The notes under the pieces were generated by a model. The model was not told the origin of the DNA and ran no database searches. It saw only the letters and a list, made by a program, of their open reading frames with translations. Made by a program: the position numbers and the translations under genes. A stretch of DNA of 64,000 nucleotides from Lateolabrax maculatus (Eukaryota; Chordata; Actinopteri; Acropomatiformes; Lateolabracidae), in contig CM062219.1 of assembly GCA_031216445.1 (NCBI GenBank), forward strand, positions 12,555,001 through 12,619,000. The letters run 5' to 3'. Shown here in pieces: positions 62,095-64,000 of the stretch. The stretch's first letter is position 1, and every line of letters starts with the position of its first letter.

Positions 62095-62678
62095 CCAGGT
62101 GAGAGGACAAGTGACACATTACATTAACACTGATCAGTGTTTAATCGAGGGTATTTTTTTGTCCCCACATATTCAATGTCTTTGGCATTTCATTTTATTT
62201 TGGGGGAGTATGTTTCACTTTTATCAGACAGTGTACAACAGAGAGATGAGGGGAGAGAAATGTAGAATGACATTGCCCCGGCCGGACACAAAACAGTGAC
62301 GTTGCAGTTCATGGTTGGTGCCTCATAGGCCATCAGGGCACCCCATCCTTGGCATTTTATAAACTACAACAGGCATTTTCTGTTACATTCTGCCCATTGC
62401 CATTGTCTACCTGTCAATCAGATGCCGTCAGACTTTTCCACCTCCCCCAGTCACCTGACTCTCACATCCAGCCTCTCCCTGGTGCCCTGAAGTGATCCCT
62501 TTCTGTCTGCATTTTGGTCCTTCCCTTGTTGCTTTGTATCCACCAGTGTGACATTTTCACCCCAAGCCTTTTTATTTCAAAACCTACACACACTCTAAAG
62601 CATGCAACTATGTGCATACAAATATCAAATGTAAAAAAAAAACATGTCACATCAATAACTGTTTATTTACTGTTACAG

Positions 62679-62738
62679 GATGAGAGATCATTTGGAATAA
62701 CTGAAGAGGAGGATCATCACACAACACTCACCAGATAA
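62679..62738 (+). other. Terminal exon of A' (3' UTR, or alternative C-terminus)
   Basis: Preceded by TTTACTGTTACAG, this segment is open for 19 codons (DERSFGITEEEDHHTTLTR) and then TAA. It is in frame with exon 6 (phase 0 end at 61913) but not with exon 7, whose own TGA ends the normal frame. Skipping exon 7 would give an acidic, His-containing tail. The counterpart in copy 1 has been deleted. Confidence 0.4.
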
Positions 62739-62948
62739 TCATGTTGCCACACTATTAATGTATTGAGTGTGAAAAACAACTCCCTCTTTGGATAAAATAA
62801 CATTTGTTTTGCTAGTACTGACTTCCTATGGATACAGTACATACTGTATGAATACTAAATGTTACTATATCACTTTTTTATTTTGGTGTTTTATTTTCAT
62901 GTACATGAAAGGCTTATTAAATTACATTTGTAATGTACATGTACAGCA

Positions 62949-62954
62949 AATAAA
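62949..62954 (+). terminator. Poly(A) signal of A'
   Basis: AATAAA with TGTTTATCTGTGTGCATTTC downstream; absent from copy 1 because of the deletion. Confidence 0.6.
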
Positions 62955-63069
62955 GTGATTCAGTGTTTATCTGTGTGCATTTCACCTTTCCGAGTACATA
63001 CTGAAATCCATACTGTGCATCTTATGCTGCAAAGTATAAAAGGTTCAAATACTGTTGAGACATGTCTGA

Positions 63070-63612
63070 ATCTCAGATGATATTTAATGATATATTGTCT
63101 TGACTGATTATCTATTAATTAATCATGAGGGTAATTCTTCTGTGGGTCCTTCTAATGCAGAATGGACCGATGCTCTTTGGATGAAAGCCATAGCTGAGGC
63201 CTAAGAAGGAAATGTATTGGACGTCTTGATAAATCTGCAATGTCATTTAAATGCTTTTGGCTTTCTGTACATGCATATATACAATACAGGATAATAACAA
63301 ACATGTAGTTGTTACTCATTAGTCTCTCAGATCATGACATGCATTGATTTTCTGAAGTCCAATGTTTAAGTGGTCAGCTGCCCAGACAAAGCGAGAGACA
63401 GGAGCAGAACTTTGCTCTTTTTCTTGTTTGTTTTTTATTTGGCTGTGGGAGGGAGGGCATGTGTGTCCAGCCACTGCATACAAAACATAGGTCAATGCCC
63501 TGTTGAGAGGGGGTGTAAGAAACTGTGGCAAAAAGGTGGCCCTTTCCTGGGATTCATAGTCGAAGACTTCATTGTCTCCTCTCAAAGACGTGTGGACGGA
63601 CAGGCTGATAGG
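63070..63612 (+). promoter_or_regulatory. ambp: Promoter region of AMBP-like B'
   Basis: Near-identical to the B promoter but with an additional 60 bp (63396-63455) that includes the HNF4-like AGAACTTTGCTCT at 63416-63428 and a TGTGGGAGGGAGG tract. Similar sequence is found upstream of A and A', so the longer form is probably ancestral. Confidence 0.45.
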
Positions 63613-63732
63613 ATGCAAAAAGCAGTGATTCTGGTTTCCTTGCTGGTCCTGGGGTGGACCTGGACCCTCCAGGGGCTCCCTGTACTCCCAGAACCTCTGT
63701 ACTCCACACAGGAGAACTTTGATCTGGCCCGG
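63613..63732 (+). CDS. ambp: AMBP-like B', exon 1 only (continues beyond window or is truncated)
   Basis: Forty codons identical in protein to exon 1 of gene B (signal peptide and start of the lipocalin, ending ENFDLAR), with one synonymous change seen (ACG to ACA), followed by donor GTGAGT. In gene B the next exon starts 534 bp later; the same spacing would fall beyond base 64000. The intron sequence stops matching that of B after about 64 bases. It is unresolved whether this is a complete diverged gene or an orphan promoter-plus-exon. Confidence 0.7.
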
Positions 63733-63796
63733 GTGAGTCGTTGAGTTCTGCAGTCTTGCATGTTATTTTTCCTCTTTAACATTGTTTTGCATTTAT

Positions 63797-64000
63797 ACAT
63801 TTGGCATAAACAGGTAAAAGACAGAGGTGCAGAAATTCACTTCTGTACTGTGTTTCATCCATTTCTTTCATCTATTAGATTAATACCCTTTACTTAGAAT
63901 TTTGTGGAAATGTTTTCATCCTGCAGGCAGTGTAAACTACAGATATTAATAACATAAAAAGACATACAGTATCTTGAATAGAAAATAAAACCTTTAAGAT
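63797..64000. other. Window end: sequence unique to B' intron side
   Basis: AT-rich, no match to the corresponding part of gene B intron 1, no coding exon visible. Confidence 0.5.

Larger units (their letters stand above)
60090..63796. repeat. Duplicated block, copy 2 (gene A', B' promoter and B' exon 1)
   Basis: Counterpart of 51215-54436. It retains the terminal exon and poly(A) signal of A' and the 60-bp B' promoter segment that copy 1 lacks. Homology stops abruptly about 64 bases into intron 1 of B'. Confidence 0.9.

Noticed and set aside
1..64000. CRISPR array, prophage or bacterial operon
   Set aside because: Tandem repeats are microsatellites or promoter modules; genes are intron-bearing vertebrate families.

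Overview
The window reads as ordinary vertebrate nuclear DNA, most likely from a spiny-rayed (percomorph) teleost. Short coding exons are separated by GT-AG introns, (CA/GT)n, (TA)n and (CT)n microsatellites are frequent, there is one CpG-island promoter, and fish-type MITEs, a tRNA-derived SINE and a solo LTR are present. All recognised genes lie on the + strand. No bacterial gene, operon, CRISPR array or rRNA was seen.

Layout. 1-7785: non-coding, with a TIR-bearing MITE at 1994-2607. 7786-13130: fam163b, two coding exons (176 aa) and a long 3' UTR. 13131-17890: intergenic. 17890-24170: swi5, five coding exons (136 aa) behind a promoter made of three tandem CCAAT/TGAGTCA modules and an RFX-type X-box. 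25500-27250: CpG island and 5' region of slc27a4. 28078-39113: thirteen coding exons of slc27a4 (FATP4, 643 aa), with a probable 3' UTR to about 43.85 kb. 45757-50170: a prostaglandin-D-synthase-like lipocalin (181 aa). 51215-64000: an AMBP-related cluster ordered A - B - A' - B'. A and A' are alpha-1-microglobulin-only genes (219 aa). B is an AMBP with a single Kunitz domain (289 aa). B' is seen only as promoter plus exon 1 before the window ends. A solo LTR with a 5-bp target-site duplication sits between B and A'.

The gene set matches human chromosome 9q: SWI5 and SLC27A4 are close neighbours at 9q34.11, FAM163B and PTGDS lie in 9q34, and AMBP in 9q32. This supports the gene calls.

The most unusual part is the AMBP cluster. 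A has lost the bikunin half, the furin site and one disulfide cysteine. B appears to have lost the second Kunitz domain, consistent with removal of a phase 1-1 exon. A 3.2-3.7 kb block carrying A and the front of B is present twice at very high identity. The two copies differ in gene-relevant indels: the last exon and poly(A) signal of A are missing in copy 1, and a 60-bp promoter segment with an HNF4-like site is missing in front of B. All exon boundaries were read by eye from splice signals, reading frame and family homology; none is backed by transcripts.
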